64,000 nt of DNA, taken from Chrysophaeum taylorii. Lineage: Eukaryota > Sar > Pelagophyceae > Pelagomonadales > Pelagomonadaceae. The stretch is from NCBI GenBank assembly GCA_029834535.1, contig JAQMWT010000684.1, positions 124,001 through 188,000 of the forward strand. Reading direction: 5' to 3'. Below the pieces are notes generated by a model. The model searched no databases. It saw only the letters and a list, made by a program, of their open reading frames with translations, and was not told where the DNA came from. This document shows positions 61,150-64,000 of the stretch, piece after piece (position 1 is the first letter of the stretch; each line of letters begins with the position of its first letter). The position numbers were made by a program, and so were the translations under genes.

Positions 61150-61605
61150 ACAGGAATGGGGCGTTACTCTAGCGATAAGGGAAATGACGTAGGGATACTG
61201 AAATACGCGGTGCAGGGGTAAGTGTCATAGCTTCCTCACACAGGTGCTGGAAAAGAAAGAAAAGAAAAAAATAAGGGGCCTTCACAGAGGAGAAGCGGGA
61301 AGGTGGAAAAAGACGTCATGAGAGGCATTGCGGCATAATAAGACAGGAAATGTCATGCGAAGTCACGAGGTGAGGTAACGAGCACGAAGCCGAAGGAAGG
61401 GAGGAGCTTCCGTACTACGGGCGAAGATATCGCTGAGATTGTCAAGGCGGGGAATGTGTTGGAGATCACTGATGTGATTGCGATGATATTCGGCGGCGGT
61501 GCTGTAAAACCGAATGTCAATGTGGCGGATGCGCCTCGTGAGACACTGGAGACGTACTTGGGTGACGGTGGTGCTGTTATCGACATACATAGGTACCGTA
61601 TGACG
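61150..61605 (-). pseudogene. Copia family A 3' fragment (RNase H end plus LTR end)
   Basis: Minus-sense YVDNSTTVTQVRLQCLTRR to RARYLTS (61590-61363) matches the family A RNase H end at 17165-17392. The following sequence down to about 61150 matches the 3' region and LTR end (GCTATGACACTTACCCCTGC). It ends about 75 bp before the translocator ATG. Confidence 0.85.
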
Positions 61606-61626
61606 AGGAAGAGCAGAGCATTAGCA

Positions 61627-61927
61627 AGCAGTGGTCAGTCACCTGGGAAACCATCCCGTCTCATCATTAACGTCTGGAAGTAATTAATTCGGGGAATGAA
61701 GAGGTATGTTCCCTATATCCTCAGAACACGACAGGCGGCATCTAGAACTACACGAGAAAGGTAAAGTGTATAGTGTTACATACCTCGGGACGCGCTATAG
61801 ACCATGATGATGAGCGTAGGCACAAATCAGAGGACTATTTGATTGTGTAGAAAGGAAGAAGAAGGGTAAGGAAGAGATCACGTTCTCAACGGACGGATAA
61901 GGGTAAGAGGCAGCAGATTTCTCTGCA
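61627..61927 (-). repeat. Copia family B LTR (301 bp), 3' copy
   Basis: Matches 46344-46643 throughout, same orientation. It follows ORF X2 on the minus strand. Confidence 0.7.
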
Positions 61928-62129
61928 CCCCCTCGAGATGTCTTAAGCGCAAGGTGCGACTGTGGCGCATCTCTTGAGAAAGATGATGATGAAGAAAAAG
62001 GAGGGAATGCAGTCTTGATGGTCCCAGAGGTCACATACGAAGCATCAAGAGTATAGAAGGGTCTTAGGACTTGGACTTGGACTTGGTGGAGCTGAGAGTC
62101 GATTTGACGCTTTTAAACAGTTAAACGCA
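61928..62129. other. 3' region between ORF X2 and LTR
   Basis: Includes a short GGACTTGGACTTGG repeat (62071-62086). No gene. Confidence 0.4.
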
Positions 62130-62270
62130 GTGGCGGTCCGCCATCAACGGCTTTTCATCCCTCGCCTCTACCCCAGCTGTGTGATTATTGCTCTGTGATC
62201 CTGGACCGGCTACTGCCGGCCCAGCCTGGCTCCCATGCCCGGGAGAGGTCTGAAGTTAGTTAGTTAGTTA
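62130..62270 (+). mobile_element. SINE-like repeat, type B, 5' truncated (SB4)
   Basis: Last 140 bp of type B: GGCTCCCATGCCCGGGAGAG hairpin, GTCTGAA, then (GTTA)3. Inserted between ORF X2 and its LTR. Confidence 0.8.
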
Positions 62271-62459
62271 CGAAACACAGGTACAACAGACAGTGTGTTG
62301 AGGCCATCTGAGGTGGTGGACATCGTTTCTGGTTCGAGAGTATCGGTATCTTCTTCGTCAGCTTCTGCTGTCAGGTGGTGAACACCAATAGCAGAATGGT
62401 GTGGTACCATACGAAACGTGAGTGCAAGTAAAGCATTCAGTAGGGATGGCACTAGTGAG

Positions 62460-63890
62460 TCAAGTTTTAGGGTGTCCAGTTGGTTTTCCAAAAAAGTTGG
62501 ACTCAGCGAACGGATCCGAGAGGATAGAAGGGTCTTCCGATTCACATGCGAAGGGAATGCTTTGAATACACGAGAGCAAATTATCACGCAGATGATGGAG
62601 GTGATCGTCCGGGGAGGAGTGGTTGGCGGCATATTGGTCATGAGCTGTAAGAGTTAAGCGAGACAGCAGCTCTGTGATCTTGTACAGTGTTATGAGCAAC
62701 ACGTGTGCATTGGTTCTAGGAGGAAAGAGCCGGTTCTCCAGGGAGGTAATTGAAGCAATGACAGCCTGCAGATCTGTGCGCAGAGATAGATTCTCAGCAC
62801 TGAGGGTGTTGACCTTGCGAATATGTAGGCGAAGAGTTTCCTGGAGTTGCTCGATTTTTTTATGTAAGGCATCGACATCATCAGGCGAGGCAGAAGGAGC
62901 AGGGTGTGTCGATGGCGAAGACATTTCCAGAGTAGGTTCTGATGTGGAGAGTGAGTAGTTTAACGACGTTTCGGTCAACGCATGCTGTGCAAGTAGGGGG
63001 TATTTCGCGTTTAGAAAGTGCAGAAAGTCTTGACGTTCGGCCGAAGTATAGGTGGGACCGAACATTACATCCAAGAGTGATGGCGGCTTTGTATCGTCTA
63101 AGGATGATACGTAGTCGTCAAGGTGTTGTACCCACGATTGGATAACAGTATGAATCACATGGTGGTATTTGGTGGCTTTGAACATAGCCTGATGTTCACG
63201 AGCTTGTGTTCGCTCGAGCGTTACAATAAAGTTAAGATGCTCCAGGTGCATCTGAGTAATACGCCGAAGATCCAGTGCCAATGGTAGTTGAGTAGTGGAG
63301 TCTGTGGCTGCATCGGTTACTGATAAGACTAAATGACCAAGTGACGAATGTTGCGTTAGACTGCTAGTCAAGAGAGTATGTAGCTCCTTTGGCAAATGAT
63401 ACGTGCGTATGATGGTTGCGCGTATATGACCAGCTGAGCACCCATCACAGGAGGGTTGGAGGGAAGTAGCATTACGTGCACATACGTTAGGTTGTATGGG
63501 CGCCTGATCGGTGTTGTGACAAGCGCAACAAATGTTAGTGGTGATAGTTGAGATGGGGATGTGACCATTCTTCTTATGGTCATCTGTGTTGAGGTGACTC
63601 AGCACTTCAGTGGGGAGTGCCCGAGGTGCTTGTGACTTCGAATTATATGTGGTGGAGGCAAGAAATGTAGGTTGTCCCAAATCGTTGAGGCATTGCGTAC
63701 AGTAGGATGACAGAATGAAACGTTCACGTTTGGGGCCTCTGTAGCAGCCAATAGAAGCAATAGCAGGAGCAGCTTCCCGAAATGTAGTAACGGGTAGGCG
63801 CATGGATATGAATGTTGTTAGTTCCACAAACAATGAAAAGTCAGCAGACTGATAGATCGAGTTGAGTGCCGTAGAGATTTCCGCTCGCAT
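62460..63890 (-). CDS. ORF X2: paralogue of ORF X1
   Basis: 476 residues from ATG. Motifs: CTQC (64-67), CCAC (121-124), CDGC (148-151) and SAGHIRATIIR (152-162), a DUF-like middle, a Pro/Ser-rich linker, a coiled coil (about 335-385; DDVDALHKKIEQLQETL) and a helical C-terminus with DDHLHHLRDNLL. Motif order and spacing follow ORF X1, though overall identity is low. A copia B LTR lies 530 bp downstream on the same strand, so both ORF X copies occupy the pol-to-3'-LTR position. Function unknown; multiple CxxC pairs suggest zinc binding. Confidence 0.65.
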   Translation of the reverse strand: MRAEISTALNSIYQSADFSLFVELTTFISMRLPVTTFREAAPAIASIGCYRGPKRERFILSSYCTQCLNDLGQPTFLASTTYNSKSQAPRALPTEVLSHLNTDDHKKNGHIPISTITTNICCACHNTDQAPIQPNVCARNATSLQPSCDGCSAGHIRATIIRTYHLPKELHTLLTSSLTQHSSLGHLVLSVTDAATDSTTQLPLALDLRRITQMHLEHLNFIVTLERTQAREHQAMFKATKYHHVIHTVIQSWVQHLDDYVSSLDDTKPPSLLDVMFGPTYTSAERQDFLHFLNAKYPLLAQHALTETSLNYSLSTSEPTLEMSSPSTHPAPSASPDDVDALHKKIEQLQETLRLHIRKVNTLSAENLSLRTDLQAVIASITSLENRLFPPRTNAHVLLITLYKITELLSRLTLTAHDQYAANHSSPDDHLHHLRDNLLSCIQSIPFACESEDPSILSDPFAESNFFGKPTGHPKT

Positions 63891-64000
63891 AAAAGAAGAG
63901 ACAAAGGAGTGGCAGGGGTAAGGAAGTTCTCAGAGAGAGAGATTCCTCGTTCAATCGAGGAAAATCCATGTTGAGGCCATCCTGGAGTGTTAGGGATTGT
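63891..64000. other. Window edge, upstream of ORF X2
   Basis: Short AT-rich leader; any pol gene of this element would lie beyond the window. Confidence 0.4.

Noticed and set aside
61076-61150. Longer translocator start at 61150
   Set aside because: Begins at TTG and reads through retroelement-flanking sequence without targeting features; ATG 61075 is preferred.

Overview
The window looks like nuclear DNA of a photosynthetic eukaryote with a red-derived secondary plastid, most likely an ochrophyte of pelagophyte type. The main support is a fucoxanthin/chlorophyll a/c-type light-harvesting protein and a plant-type ferredoxin-like protein, each behind a short bipartite presequence (a signal peptide ending near Ala-Phe or Val-Ala-Pro). 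Host genes are GC-rich, close together and mostly readable as single exons. Species-level assignment is inference.

Layout. 0-2.4 kb: C-terminal half of a retroelement reverse-transcriptase ORF. 2.4-3.4 kb: a deleted Helitron-like element (H1) ending 45 bp before a GPI mannosyltransferase II (PIG-V) gene at 3.5-4.5 kb. 5.2-7.1 kb: a secreted or membrane-anchored tyrosinase-domain protein. 7.4-11.7 kb: a MITE, a SINE-like copy and a decayed MULE. 11.9-21.6 kb: a Ty1/copia locus whose pol is tandemly duplicated (3.87 kb). 21.6-27.65 kb: a 6.1-kb foldback-type element whose long inverted arms are built of a 54-bp tandem repeat and which encodes an integrase-like DDE transposase split by one intron. 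27.7-31.2 kb: SINEs, a MITE and a cluster of TGATCAAACTT motifs. 31.3-34.8 kb: a full-size ABCG/PDR-type ABC transporter. 37.1-40.0 kb: a methyltransferase, then two same-strand ORFs (DUF616/TOD1-like glycosyltransferase and an unknown protein) separated only by TGA-TAG. 40.6-51.7 kb: nested LTR elements: an LTR-type block interrupted by Helitron H2, a copia element with an extra 3' ORF (ORF X1), Helitron H3 and a Ty3/gypsy fragment. 52.1-56 kb: coiled-coil and small membrane hypothetical genes and Helitron H4. 56.2-61.1 kb: light-harvesting protein, two-domain glycosyltransferase, ferredoxin-like protein and a triose-phosphate/nucleotide-sugar translocator-like gene. 61.1-64 kb: copia fragments, an LTR, a SINE and a second ORF X paralogue.

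Host gene functions fall into plastid photosynthesis and transport (LHC, ferredoxin, translocator), secretory-pathway glycosylation (PIG-V, DUF616, GT92-like), export (ABCG), and extracellular chemistry (tyrosinase). They do not form one pathway. The richest signals are in the mobile fraction: the foldback element with its integrase-like transposase, four internally deleted Helitrons (one with an empty site in the same window), a TSD-flanked SINE family with a GTTA tail, and a copia lineage with an uncharacterised ORF between pol and the 3' LTR.

Starts were moved to the first in-frame ATG wherever a longer frame began at GTG or TTG. No tRNA, rRNA or CRISPR locus was recognised.
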